This document shows positions 16,730 to 24,577 of a stretch of DNA of 44,994 bases, piece after piece. This DNA comes from DASPFV01 sp035620975 (GTDB lineage Bacteria; Acidobacteriota; Vicinamibacteria; Vicinamibacterales; 2-12-FULL-66-21). The stretch is from NCBI GenBank assembly GCA_035620975.1, contig DASPFV010000202.1:1-44994 (forward strand), in the 5' to 3' direction. The stretch's first letter is position 1. Every line of letters begins with the position of its first letter. A model generated the notes under the pieces. That model was not told the origin of the DNA, ran no database searches, and saw nothing but the letters and a program-made list of their open reading frames with translations. The position numbers and the translations under genes were made by a program.

Positions 16730-18133
16730 ATGCGGACGAACGAGACATGCGGCGTGCGGAAGCGAGGGCTCCTCGCGGGATTGTTCGTGCTCGGGCTGCC
16801 GGCGCTGGCGGCGGCGCAGGACGCGGCCCCCCCGGCGATCAACCAGGCCGACACCGCCTGGATGCTCGTGGCGACCGCGCTCGTGCTGCTGATGACCCCC
16901 GCGCTCGCCTTCTTCTACGGCGGCCTGGTGCGGTCGAAGAACGCGCTCAACACGATGATGATGAGCGTCGTGTCGCTCGGGTTCGTCGGCATTCTGTGGG
17001 CCATGGTCGGCTACTCGCTCGCCTTCGGCCCGGGCAACGCGTGGATCGGCGATCTGTCACGCCTCTTCCTCGCGGGCGTGACGCCGGAGCCGCAGGGCAC
17101 GATCCCGCACGTGCTCTTCATGGCGTTCCAGGGCACGTTCGCCATCATCACGGCCGCGCTGATCTCCGGGGCGATCGTCGAGCGGATGCGGTTCTCGGCG
17201 TACGTCCTGTTCATCTCGCTCTGGGCGCTCGTCGTCTACAGCCCCGTGGCGCACTGGGTCTGGGGCGGCGGCTGGCTCGCGCAGCTGGGCGCGCTCGACT
17301 TCGCGGGGGGCACCGTCGTGCACATCAACGCCGCGGCGGCGGCGCTCGTCGCGGCACTCGTCGTCGGCAGGCGCCAGGAGTACCCCTCGTCGTCCCTGCT
17401 GCCGCACAACGTGCCGTTCACGCTGCTCGGAGCAGGACTCCTGTGGTTCGGCTGGTTCGGCTTCAACGCGGGCAGCGCGCTCGCGGCCAACAACATCGCC
17501 GGCCTCGCGTTCGTCACCACGATGCTGGCGCCGGCGGCAACGCTTGCGGTCTGGACGTTCCTCGACGGGTTCCGGTCCGGCAAGCCCACTGCCGTCGGCG
17601 CGGCCACGGCGATCGTCGTGGGCCTCGTCGCCGTGACGCCGGCGGCCGGGTTCATCAGCCCGATGAGCGCCATCGCGCTCGGCGCGATCGCCGCGGTGCC
17701 GAGTTATCTGATGCTCACGTGGCGAGCGAAGACGCAGCTCGACGATTCGCTCGACGTCGTAGCGGCCCACGGGGTGGGCGGAACCGTCGGGGCCCTGCTG
17801 ACCGGCGTCTTCGCCCAGAAGAGCCTCAACGGGGTAGCCGACGGCGCGCTGTTCGGCAACCCCGGCCAGATCGCGATTCAGGCGGTCGCAATCCTCGCCG
17901 CCATCGTCTACAGCGGCGTCGCCAGCTTCCTGCTCCTGAAGCTGATCGCGCTCGTGCTGCCGCTGCGGGCCGACGTCCACGACGAGAGCGCCGGGCTGGA
18001 CATCAGCCAGCACGGGGAGGAAGCCTATCTGCACGCCGAGGGGTCGGCCCGGCCCATGCCTCTGATGGTGGCCGAACCCGGGTCGTTGCGACGCGGGGCC
18101 GAGTCCCTGCGGGCCACGCCGGAGAAGGCCTAG
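16730..18133 (+). CDS. amt: Ammonium transporter (Amt/MEP/Rh family)
   Basis: This is a trimeric inner-membrane ammonium channel of 467 residues. It has a cleavable signal peptide (GLLAGLFVLGLPALAAAQ) and about eleven membrane segments. FFYGGLVRSKNALNTMM is the family signature after the first segment. The twin pore histidines are in GGTVVHINAAAAAL (about 198) and VAAHGVGGTVGALL (about 346). The hydrophilic C-terminal tail contains DESAGLDISQHGEEAY, the element that closes the pore in response to P-II. ATG 16730 is preceded by AGGAG at eight bases. GlnK control is expected from the linked glnD-glnK genes. Confidence 0.96.
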   Translation: MRTNETCGVRKRGLLAGLFVLGLPALAAAQDAAPPAINQADTAWMLVATALVLLMTPALAFFYGGLVRSKNALNTMMMSVVSLGFVGILWAMVGYSLAFGPGNAWIGDLSRLFLAGVTPEPQGTIPHVLFMAFQGTFAIITAALISGAIVERMRFSAYVLFISLWALVVYSPVAHWVWGGGWLAQLGALDFAGGTVVHINAAAAALVAALVVGRRQEYPSSSLLPHNVPFTLLGAGLLWFGWFGFNAGSALAANNIAGLAFVTTMLAPAATLAVWTFLDGFRSGKPTAVGAATAIVVGLVAVTPAAGFISPMSAIALGAIAAVPSYLMLTWRAKTQLDDSLDVVAAHGVGGTVGALLTGVFAQKSLNGVADGALFGNPGQIAIQAVAILAAIVYSGVASFLLLKLIALVLPLRADVHDESAGLDISQHGEEAYLHAEGSARPMPLMVAEPGSLRRGAESLRATPEKA

Positions 18134-18147
18134 CAGGCGGGGTCGCC

Positions 18148-18176
18148 TTGACAGTGGCGCCGTCAACCCGCTACTC
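18148..18176 (+). promoter_or_regulatory. Promoter of the cysteine-biosynthesis operon
   Basis: A perfect TTGACA (18148-18153) is followed by a 17-base spacer and CTACTC (18171-18176; TACTCT with 18 bases). The expected start point, 6-8 bases downstream, falls on or next to GTG 18184, so the leader ORF would be translated from a leaderless or nearly leaderless message. Confidence 0.7.
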
Positions 18177-18183
18177 TTGGGGC

Positions 18184-18279
18184 GTGCAGACTTGCGCCGT
18201 GGCTTGCGCCTGTTGTTGCCCGGGCTTCCCGGGTGGCCGCCGCGGCCGAGGTCTTGCTCTGAGAATCGCGCGTTGCTGA
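18184..18279 (+). CDS. Polycysteine leader peptide (31 aa) controlling the sulfite-to-cysteine operon
   Basis: The ORF starts at GTG 18184 and begins MQTCAVACACCCPGF; it ends with IARC and TGA at 18277-18279. Cys codons stand at positions 4, 8, 10, 11, 12 and 31, so three are consecutive (TGT TGT TGC, 18211-18219). It lies directly after a TTGACA promoter, with no room for a Shine-Dalgarno, and is followed 32 bases later by an intrinsic terminator. The genes beyond encode siroheme synthesis, sulfite reduction and cysteine synthesis. This is the classic layout of an amino-acid attenuator: ribosomes short of Cys-tRNA would stall on the CCC run and favour read-through. A possible antiterminator is 18235-18242 (GGCCGCCG) pairing with the terminator's 5' arm (18314-18322) with one bulged A. 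The mechanism is inferred; the ORF and terminator are directly visible. Confidence 0.85.
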   Translation: MQTCAVACACCCPGFPGGRRGRGLALRIARC

Positions 18280-18311
18280 CGTAGCTCGGCATCGATCAAG
18301 ACACCAAACAG

Positions 18312-18347
18312 CCCGGCAGGCCGTCTCGGCCTGCCGGGTTTTTTTTT
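18312..18347 (+). terminator. Intrinsic terminator (attenuator) between leader peptide and operon
   Basis: The arms CCCGGCAGGCC (18312-18322) and GGCCTGCCGGG (18328-18338) form a perfect 11-bp stem with loop GTCTC, followed by nine T residues (18339-18347). It ends 31 bases before the GTG of the first structural gene, so it must be read through for operon expression. It could also stop any transcript coming from amt. Confidence 0.95.
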
Positions 18348-18378
18348 GCCGCGCTGCGCGCGAAGAGGAGTCGACATC

Positions 18379-18960
18379 GTGTCCGTGTATCCGGTGTTCC
18401 TGAAGCTCACGGGCCGCCGCGTCCTGGTGGTCGGCGGTGGTCCCGTCGCCGCCGGAAAACTGGAGGGCCTCCTCGCTGCCGAGGCCCTCGTGACGGTCGT
18501 GGCCCCGGACATCGTGCCGGCCATTGCCGGGGCGGCAGTCGAGGTTCGCCGGCGGCAGTTCCAGCCGTCCGACCTCGAGGGCGTGTGCTTCGTCGTGGCA
18601 GCCGCGCCGCCCGAGGTGAACCGGCAGGTGGCCGCGGCCGCGCACGCCCGCGGGCTGCTCGTGAACGCGGTTGACGACGTCGAGAATGCGAGCGCGTATC
18701 TGGGAGCCGTCCTCCGCCGGGCCGGAATCACGGTCGCGCTGTCCAGTGACGGGGCCGCTCCGGCTCTGGTCGGACTGCTGAGGGAGGCGCTCGAAGACGT
18801 GCTGCCAGCGGATCTCGAGGCCTGGATGAGCTGTGCGCGTGAGGCGCGCCAGCAGTGGCTGGCGGAGCGCGTGCCGATGGCCGGGCGGCGGCCGCTGCTG
18901 CTCGAAGCGCTCGTGCGGCGTTACGCGGACCAGCTCGACCCCGCAGGGGTGACGCGATGA
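18379..18960 (+). CDS. Precorrin-2 dehydrogenase / siroheme synthase N-terminal-type protein (Met8/CysG-B like)
   Basis: This enzyme oxidises precorrin-2 with NAD+ and probably inserts iron to make siroheme, the cofactor of the sulfite reductase encoded two genes downstream. It has 193 residues from GTG 18379, with AGGAG eight bases upstream. The Rossmann motif VLVVGGGPVAAGKLEGLL is near residue 15. The catalytic-Asp block NAVDDVENASAYLGAVLRR and the VALSSDGAAPAL segment follow, then a helical dimerisation/C-terminal part. It lacks the methyltransferase half of CysG, which is supplied by the next gene (ATGA overlap). Sirohydrochlorin ferrochelatase activity is possible but cannot be read from the sequence. 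Confidence 0.9.
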   Translation: MSVYPVFLKLTGRRVLVVGGGPVAAGKLEGLLAAEALVTVVAPDIVPAIAGAAVEVRRRQFQPSDLEGVCFVVAAAPPEVNRQVAAAAHARGLLVNAVDDVENASAYLGAVLRRAGITVALSSDGAAPALVGLLREALEDVLPADLEAWMSCAREARQQWLAERVPMAGRRPLLLEALVRRYADQLDPAGVTR

Positions 18961-19745
18961 GCATGCACGCTGCAGCCCCCGCGACGTTCCGGCCCGGCAC
19001 GGTTGCGCTCGTCGGGGCGGGTCCAGGTGACCCGGAGTTGCTGACTCGCCGCGCCGTGCGGCGGCTCGAGGATGCGGATCTGGTGCTCTATGACGCGCTC
19101 GTGGATACGCGCGTGCTCGATCTCGCGCCGCACGCGCGCCGGGTGTTCGTGGGCAAGCGCGCCGGCCGGCCCGCCGTGCGCCAGGAGTTCATCAACAGGC
19201 TCCTGATCCGGGGCGCCAGACAGGGACAGCGCGTCGTCCGCCTGAAGGGTGGCGACCCGTTCGTGTTCGGCCGGGGCGGGGAGGAGGCGCTCGCCCTCGC
19301 ACACGCCGGCGTGCCGTTCGAGGTCGTCCCGGGCGTCAGCTCGGCGACGTCGGCCGCGGCGCTGGCCGGCATCCCGGTCACGCACCGCGGGCTGTCGTCG
19401 GGATTCGTGGTCGTGTCGGGGCATGCCGAGGAATCGTATGCTCCGGTGCTGCGCTCGCTCGCGCCGCACAGCGTCACCGTCGTGGTCATGATGGGGCTCG
19501 GCCGGATCGACGGCGTGGCGTCCGCGCTCGTGGCGCGGGGCTGGAGCCCGCTCACGCCCGCGGCAGTCCTGCTCGGGGCGTCGACGGCCGAATCGGACGT
19601 CTGGACGGTCACGCTCGGCGATCTGCAGCGGGGGCTCGATGTGCGCGACGAGCGCGTACCCGGGACGGTGGTCATTGGTGAGGTCGTCCGGCTGCACGCG
19701 GCGCTGATGCCGGAGTCGGCGGAAGCCGCCGCGGCCGTGCGGTAG
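18957..19745 (+). CDS. cobA: Uroporphyrinogen-III C-methyltransferase (SUMT)
   Basis: This enzyme transfers two methyl groups from SAM to uroporphyrinogen III, giving precorrin-2 for the preceding dehydrogenase. It has 262 residues. The family blocks are VALVGAGPGDPELLTRRA near residue 16, LVLYDALVD, KRAGRPAVRQEFIN, VVRLKGGDPFVFGRGGEE near 98, and VPGVSSATSAAALAGIPVTHRG. The ATG overlaps the stop of the upstream gene (ATGA). In this operon the product is committed to siroheme rather than cobalamin, since no other corrin genes are present in the window. Confidence 0.95.
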   Translation: MSMHAAAPATFRPGTVALVGAGPGDPELLTRRAVRRLEDADLVLYDALVDTRVLDLAPHARRVFVGKRAGRPAVRQEFINRLLIRGARQGQRVVRLKGGDPFVFGRGGEEALALAHAGVPFEVVPGVSSATSAAALAGIPVTHRGLSSGFVVVSGHAEESYAPVLRSLAPHSVTVVVMMGLGRIDGVASALVARGWSPLTPAAVLLGASTAESDVWTVTLGDLQRGLDVRDERVPGTVVIGEVVRLHAALMPESAEAAAAVR

Positions 19746-19782
19746 CGGGACGGGACTCGGCGAGCCTGGAGGATTCGTACAC

Positions 19783-21630
19783 ATGGCAACGATGCAGAAC
19801 CAGGAGACCTTCGGCCGGACGCGGCTGTCGTTCGCCAGGGAATCGGACATCGACGAGTTCGTGGCGGTGCTCGGCCGCTTCGAGCGGGGCGAGATCGGCC
19901 CTGACGAGTGGCGCGCCTTCCGGCTCGTCCGGGGCACGTACGGGCAGCGTCAGGCCGGCGATGCGCAGATGCTTCGCATCAAGATCCCGCAGGGCCTGCT
20001 CACAGTGCCTCAGGTCAACGCGCTTGCCGATGTCGCGGAGCGGTATTCGCGCGGGTTCGGCCACATCACGACCCGGCAGAACGTGCAACTGCATTTCCTG
20101 AAGCTGCACGACGTGGAGCCGGCCATGCGCGAGCTCGCCGCCGCGGGTCTCACGACGCGTGAAGCGTGCGGCAACTCCGTCCGCAACATCACGGCCTGCC
20201 CGTACGCCGGCGTCGCGCCGGACGAGGCCTTCGACGTGACGCCGTACGCCGAGGCGCTCACGCGCTACCTGCTGCGGCATCCGCTCAGCGCGTGCCTGCC
20301 ACGGAAGTTCAAGATCGCTTTCGAGGGCTGCCCCGAGGACCACGTCGCGGCGGGCATCAACGACATCGGGTGGACCGCGCAGCTCCGGCACGAGGACGGG
20401 CGCGACGTGCGAGGCTTCCGCGTGACGGTCGCGGGCGGGACGGCCACGTTGTGCCGCGCGGGGCACGTGCTCTTCGAGTTCCTGCCGGCGGCGGACATGC
20501 TCGACGTCGCCGAGGCGATCGTGCGCGTGTTCCATCGGCTCGGCGACTACAAGCACAAGCAGCGGAACCGGCTCAAGTTCCTCGTCCGGTCGCTCGGATG
20601 GGACGGCTTCCGCGCGGAGTTCGAGCGCGAGCTCGAGGCTGTCCGGGCGGGGGGCGGCGCGGCCCTGCCGTTCGATCCCGACACGCCCGCGGTCGAGGAG
20701 CCTCCGATCGCTCATGACATCGAACTCCCGAGCCCGGCCGCGATCGCGGCCCGCGCCGGATCGACCGATCTCGTCGGCCCCGGGATCCATCCCCGCGTCG
20801 AACCGCGTCTCACGTTGGACAGGGACGAGTTCTCGCGCTGGCTGCGGACCAACGTGCGGGCACAGAGCCAGCCGGGCTGGTCGATCGTGACCGTGACCAC
20901 AGTGCTCGGGGACCTCACGTCGGCCCAGCTGCGCCTGCTGGGCGAGCTGGCATTGGCGCTCGGCGACGGCACGGTGCGGGTCACGGTCGATCAGAACCTG
21001 CTCTTCCGCTGGGTGCCATCCGAGCGCGTCGAGATCTTCTACCGGAGCCTGCTCGCGGCCGGTCTGGCCAGGGCCGGCGCCGGGACCCTGGCGGATGTCA
21101 CGAGCTGCCCGGGTGCGGAGTCCTGCAAGCTGGCCGTGACCCAGTCGCGCGGTCTCGGCCGGCTGCTCACCGAGCAGCTCCAGCAGCAGGACGACCTCGT
21201 GCGCGCCGTGCCGGGGCTGAACATCAAGATCAGCGGATGCCCGAACGGCTGTGGCCAGCATCATGTCGCGGGCATCGGCTTCCAGGGCAGCCTTCGGAAG
21301 ATCGGCGGCCGGCCGGCGCCTCACTACTTCGTCATGGTCGGCGGCGGGACTGCCGGAGGCATCACCACGTTTGGTCGCCACGTCGCTACCGTGCCGGCCC
21401 GGCGATCTGATGAGGCGCTCAGCCAGCTGGTCCGGCTGTTCACCGAACGACGGATGCCCGGCGAGAGCGCGCTGGCGTTCTTCCGCCGCGTCGAGGTCGG
21501 CACGGTGAAGGAGGCGCTGCGCGATCTGGAGCGCCTCACGCCGGAGGAGGCGACGGCCGACGACTTCGTCGATCTCGCCGAGGACACGGCCTTCGATCCG
21601 ACGATTCAGGAAGGCGAGTGCAGCGCGTGA
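19783..21630 (+). CDS. Siroheme/4Fe-4S sulfite (or nitrite) reductase, ferredoxin type
   Basis: This is the six-electron reductase that reduces sulfite to sulfide (or nitrite to ammonia). It has 615 residues from ATG 19783, with GGAGG ten bases upstream. It carries duplicated ferredoxin-like halves, with TTRQNVQLHFLKL, NITACPYAG and FEGCPEDH in the first. The 4Fe-4S/siroheme ligands are Cys442 and Cys448 (TSCPGAESCKL) and Cys486 and Cys490 (SGCPNGCGQHH). Sulfite and nitrite reductases of this family are hard to separate by motif. The surrounding siroheme, cysM and cysO genes and the Cys leader favour sulfite. It is followed by cysM with a 13-base overlap. Confidence 0.9.
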   Translation: MATMQNQETFGRTRLSFARESDIDEFVAVLGRFERGEIGPDEWRAFRLVRGTYGQRQAGDAQMLRIKIPQGLLTVPQVNALADVAERYSRGFGHITTRQNVQLHFLKLHDVEPAMRELAAAGLTTREACGNSVRNITACPYAGVAPDEAFDVTPYAEALTRYLLRHPLSACLPRKFKIAFEGCPEDHVAAGINDIGWTAQLRHEDGRDVRGFRVTVAGGTATLCRAGHVLFEFLPAADMLDVAEAIVRVFHRLGDYKHKQRNRLKFLVRSLGWDGFRAEFERELEAVRAGGGAALPFDPDTPAVEEPPIAHDIELPSPAAIAARAGSTDLVGPGIHPRVEPRLTLDRDEFSRWLRTNVRAQSQPGWSIVTVTTVLGDLTSAQLRLLGELALALGDGTVRVTVDQNLLFRWVPSERVEIFYRSLLAAGLARAGAGTLADVTSCPGAESCKLAVTQSRGLGRLLTEQLQQQDDLVRAVPGLNIKISGCPNGCGQHHVAGIGFQGSLRKIGGRPAPHYFVMVGGGTAGGITTFGRHVATVPARRSDEALSQLVRLFTERRMPGESALAFFRRVEVGTVKEALRDLERLTPEEATADDFVDLAEDTAFDPTIQEGECSA

Positions 21631-22568
21631 TCTCGACTCCCGCTTCGACGCCTGCCGGTTCGATTGCCCTGCGGTCGACCATCGGCCGCACGCCGCTGCT
21701 GCGTCTGCAGCGGCTTCGCCCGGCCTCGCCCCAGGTCGAAGTCTACGCGAAGGCGGAATTCCTCAATCCCGGCGGCTCGGTCAAGGATCGCGCCGCGCTC
21801 GCCATCATCGAAGATGCCGAGCGTCGCGGCCTGCTCCGGCCGGGATCGACCATCCTCGACGCCACGTCGGGCAATACCGGCATTGCGTACGCGATGCTGG
21901 CCGCCGCCCACGGCTATCGTCTCAAGCTCTGTGTTCCGGAGAGCGTCACGCCCGAGCGGCTCCGGATCCTGCGCGTCTACGCTGCGGAGATCGTGCTGAC
22001 GAGCGCGATGGAGGGGAGCGACGGCGCCATCCGCGAGGCCCGCCGGCTGCACGCCGAGGACCCGGATCGCTACTTCTACGCCGATCAGTACAACAACGAC
22101 GCGAACTGGCGGGCACATTACGAGACAACCGCGACGGAGATTCTCGAGCAGACCGACGGCCGCATCACGCACTTCGTGGCCGGGCTGGGGACCAGCGGCA
22201 CGTTCACCGGCACAGCCCGGCGGCTCCGCGAGTTCCGGAGCGATATCCGGCTCGTCTCGGTCCAGCCCGACTCCCCGCTTCACGGCGTCGAGGGCCTGAA
22301 GCACATGGAAACGGCCATCAGGCCGGGGATTTACGATCCGTCGATCGCCGACGAGGACGTGCGGATCAGCACCGAGCGATCGTTCGAGCTGACGCGGCGC
22401 CTCGCGGCCGAGGAAGGGCTGCTGGTCGGCGTGTCGAGCGGGGCCGCGCTCGCAGCCGCGCTCGATCAGGCTGCCCGGATCCACGAAGGGGTCATCGTGA
22501 CGGTGTTTCCTGACAGCGGTACGCGCTACCTGACGGAGCGGTTCTGGGAGGCCGCGCAGGATCGATGA
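21618..22568 (+). CDS. cysM: Cysteine synthase (CysM type, PLP-dependent)
   Basis: This is a fold-type II PLP enzyme that makes cysteine from O-acetyl- or O-phosphoserine. About 316 residues. The PLP lysine is Lys56 in GGSVKDRAAL; the phosphate-binding motifs TSGNTG (near 83) and GLGTSGTFTG are intact, as is GVSSGAALAAAL. Two GTG starts are possible: 21618, with AGGA six bases upstream, and 21627, overlapping the upstream stop as GTGA. Because Mec and a CysO carrier follow directly, the sulfur donor is probably the CysO thiocarboxylate, as for mycobacterial CysM (Rv1336), rather than free sulfide alone. The gene overlaps the JAMM gene by four bases. Confidence 0.93.
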   Translation: MQRVISTPASTPAGSIALRSTIGRTPLLRLQRLRPASPQVEVYAKAEFLNPGGSVKDRAALAIIEDAERRGLLRPGSTILDATSGNTGIAYAMLAAAHGYRLKLCVPESVTPERLRILRVYAAEIVLTSAMEGSDGAIREARRLHAEDPDRYFYADQYNNDANWRAHYETTATEILEQTDGRITHFVAGLGTSGTFTGTARRLREFRSDIRLVSVQPDSPLHGVEGLKHMETAIRPGIYDPSIADEDVRISTERSFELTRRLAAEEGLLVGVSSGAALAAALDQAARIHEGVIVTVFPDSGTRYLTERFWEAAQDR

Positions 22569-23014
22569 GCGCTGAGCTGCCCGCCACCGGCGCGAACGTC
22601 ACCGCAATCGAGTCCGCCGCGATCGAGGCCATCCGCCGGCACGGCGTCGACACCTTTCCCGACGAGTGCTGCGGGGCCCTCATCGCCGTGGGTGGCCGGA
22701 TCGTCGAGGCGTTCGCGCTGCCGAACACGACCAGCAGCGGCGCGGCCCGCCGATTCCGCATCGGCCCCGACAGCTACCGCGAGGCCGAGCGGCGCGCCCA
22801 CGCGCTCGGTGGTACACTCGTGGGCTTCTACCACTCGCACCCGAACGAGCCGGCGCGGCCCTCTGCCTACGATCTGGAGCACGCGTGGCCCAATCTGGTG
22901 TACGTGATCATCTCGATCGTTCAGGGCGCGCCCCGCGACATCACGGCGTGGCACCTCCGGGACGATCGATCCGGGTTCGACGAAGGAGAGCTGAAATGGC
23001 CTACCGGGTCCTGA
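22565..23014 (+). CDS. mec: JAMM/MPN+ metalloprotease, Mec-like (CysO-cysteine peptidase)
   Basis: This is a zinc peptidase expected to release cysteine from the CysO-Cys adduct. It has 149 residues with the full JAMM signature: Glu34 (PDECCG), His90 and His92 (YHSHP), Ser100 and Asp103 (PSAYD). ATG 22565 overlaps the cysM stop (ATGA), and the 3' end overlaps the next start by 19 bases. Position and motif match mycobacterial Mec (Rv1334), which sits beside cysO and cysM. Since CysO here is fused to its activating enzyme, this protease may also cut that fusion after its Gly-Gly (inference). Confidence 0.9.
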   Translation: MSAELPATGANVTAIESAAIEAIRRHGVDTFPDECCGALIAVGGRIVEAFALPNTTSSGAARRFRIGPDSYREAERRAHALGGTLVGFYHSHPNEPARPSAYDLEHAWPNLVYVIISIVQGAPRDITAWHLRDDRSGFDEGELKWPTGS

Positions 23015-24456
23015 TTCCGACGCCGCTTCGCCCCTACACGGGCCAGCAGGAGGCCGTGGAGATCGAGGGCAGCACCGTCGGAGAGGTCCTGTCCGCGCTG
23101 ACCAGCCGCTACGGCGACCTGCGGCGGCACCTGTACGCCGACAACGGCAAGCTGCGGCACTTCGTGAACGTCTACGTGAACGACGACGACATCCGGTATC
23201 TGGATAAGGAGGCCACTCCGCTCAAGACCGGCGATGTCGTCAGCATCGTGCCGTCGGTCGCCGGCGGCGCCCCCGTCACCGAGAACACCGCGGCGCCTGA
23301 GCTCACCAACGCGGAGGTGGAGCGGTACAGCCGACACCTGATCCTGCCCGAGGTGGGCCCCGACGGCCAGCGGCGGCTGAAGGGCGCCCGCGTGCTCTGC
23401 GTGGGCGCCGGCGGGCTCGGCTCCCCGGCGGCGCTCTATCTGGCCGCCGCCGGCGTGGGCACGCTCGGCCTCGTCGATTTCGACAACGTGGACGCCAGCA
23501 ACCTGCAGCGTCAGATTTTGCACGGCACGCCCGACGTGGGGCGCTCCAAGCTGCAGTCGGCGCGCGATCGGCTGACCGCGCTGAATCCGGCGGTGCAGAT
23601 CGAGACGCACGCGTTCGCGCTGTCGTCGGCGAACGCGCTCGCGCTCTTCGAGGAGTACGACGTCATCCTCGACGGGACCGACAACTTCTCGACGCGCTAT
23701 CTCGTCAACGACGCGTGCGTGCTGCTGCGCAAGCCGAACGCGTACGGCAGCATCTTCCGCTTCGAGGGGCAGGCCTCGGTGTTCGCGATGGAGGACGGCC
23801 CCTGCTACCGGTGCCTGTACCCGGAGCCTCCGCCACCGGGGCTCGTCCCGAGCTGCGCCGAGGGCGGCGTGCTCGGTGTGCTGCCGGGCGTGATCGGCAC
23901 GATTCAGGCGACCGAGACCATCAAGCTGATCCTCGGAGCGCCCGGCACGCTCGTGGGGCGGCTGCTGCTCTACGACGCCTGGAACATGCGATTCCGCGAG
24001 CTGAAGCTCCGGCGCGATCCGGCCTGCCCGGTGTGCGGGGATCGGCCGACCGTTCGCGAGCTCATCGACTACGACCAGTTCTGCGGCATCGCGCCGCCGG
24101 CGCCCGCGGCGGCCGCGGGCGTGGCGTCTGGCGTGCCGGAAGCGACGGTCGAGGAGCTGAAAGGGCGGTTCGACGCCGGCCGGCCCGTTTACCTGCTCGA
24201 TGTGCGCGAACCGCAGGAGTTCCAGATCTGCCGCATTCCCGGGTCCACGTTGATTCCTCTGGGTCAGCTCGCCTCGCGCATCGCCGAGCTCCCGGGCAAC
24301 GGCGACGGCCGGGAGATCATCGTGCACTGCAAGTCCGGCGTACGCAGCGCCAAGGCCGTCAAGCTGCTGGAGGAACACGGGATCGCCTCGAAGAACCTGA
24401 AGGGCGGCATCCTCGCCTGGATCGATCGGATCGATCCGGCGCAGCCGAAGTACTAA
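22996..24456 (+). CDS. CysO sulfur carrier fused to MoeZ-type activating enzyme with rhodanese domain
   Basis: The 486-residue protein has three parts. Residues 1-91 are a MoaD/ThiS-like ubiquitin-fold domain very like mycobacterial CysO (IPTPLRPYTGQQ, KLRHFVNVYVNDDDIR, ending SVAGG with Gly90-Gly91). Residues ~105-350 are a ThiF/MoeB adenylyltransferase (RYSRHLILPEVG, GAGGLGS near 138, DFDNVDASNLQRQ, zinc cysteines CYRC at 270-273 and CPVCG). Residues ~375-486 are a rhodanese with Cys445 in HCKSGVRSA. It would adenylate and thiolate CysO with sulfur carried on the rhodanese cysteine. The carrier's Gly-Gly is followed by a linker (APVTENTAAPE) instead of being C-terminal, so proteolysis is needed before thiocarboxylate formation. 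ATG 22996 has AGGAG seven bases upstream. It closes the operon. Confidence 0.92.
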   Translation: MAYRVLIPTPLRPYTGQQEAVEIEGSTVGEVLSALTSRYGDLRRHLYADNGKLRHFVNVYVNDDDIRYLDKEATPLKTGDVVSIVPSVAGGAPVTENTAAPELTNAEVERYSRHLILPEVGPDGQRRLKGARVLCVGAGGLGSPAALYLAAAGVGTLGLVDFDNVDASNLQRQILHGTPDVGRSKLQSARDRLTALNPAVQIETHAFALSSANALALFEEYDVILDGTDNFSTRYLVNDACVLLRKPNAYGSIFRFEGQASVFAMEDGPCYRCLYPEPPPPGLVPSCAEGGVLGVLPGVIGTIQATETIKLILGAPGTLVGRLLLYDAWNMRFRELKLRRDPACPVCGDRPTVRELIDYDQFCGIAPPAPAAAAGVASGVPEATVEELKGRFDAGRPVYLLDVREPQEFQICRIPGSTLIPLGQLASRIAELPGNGDGREIIVHCKSGVRSAKAVKLLEEHGIASKNLKGGILAWIDRIDPAQPKY

Positions 24457-24577
24457 CGGAAGGCCAGGCCCGGCAGGATGCTGAAAAACGCACTCTGCAG
24501 GAGAGACGGGAAGGGCGGCCGGGTGGGCGTGGCTCCCGCTCGAGGCTCGAGGATCTGTTCTGGAGGCGGCGGTGAGC

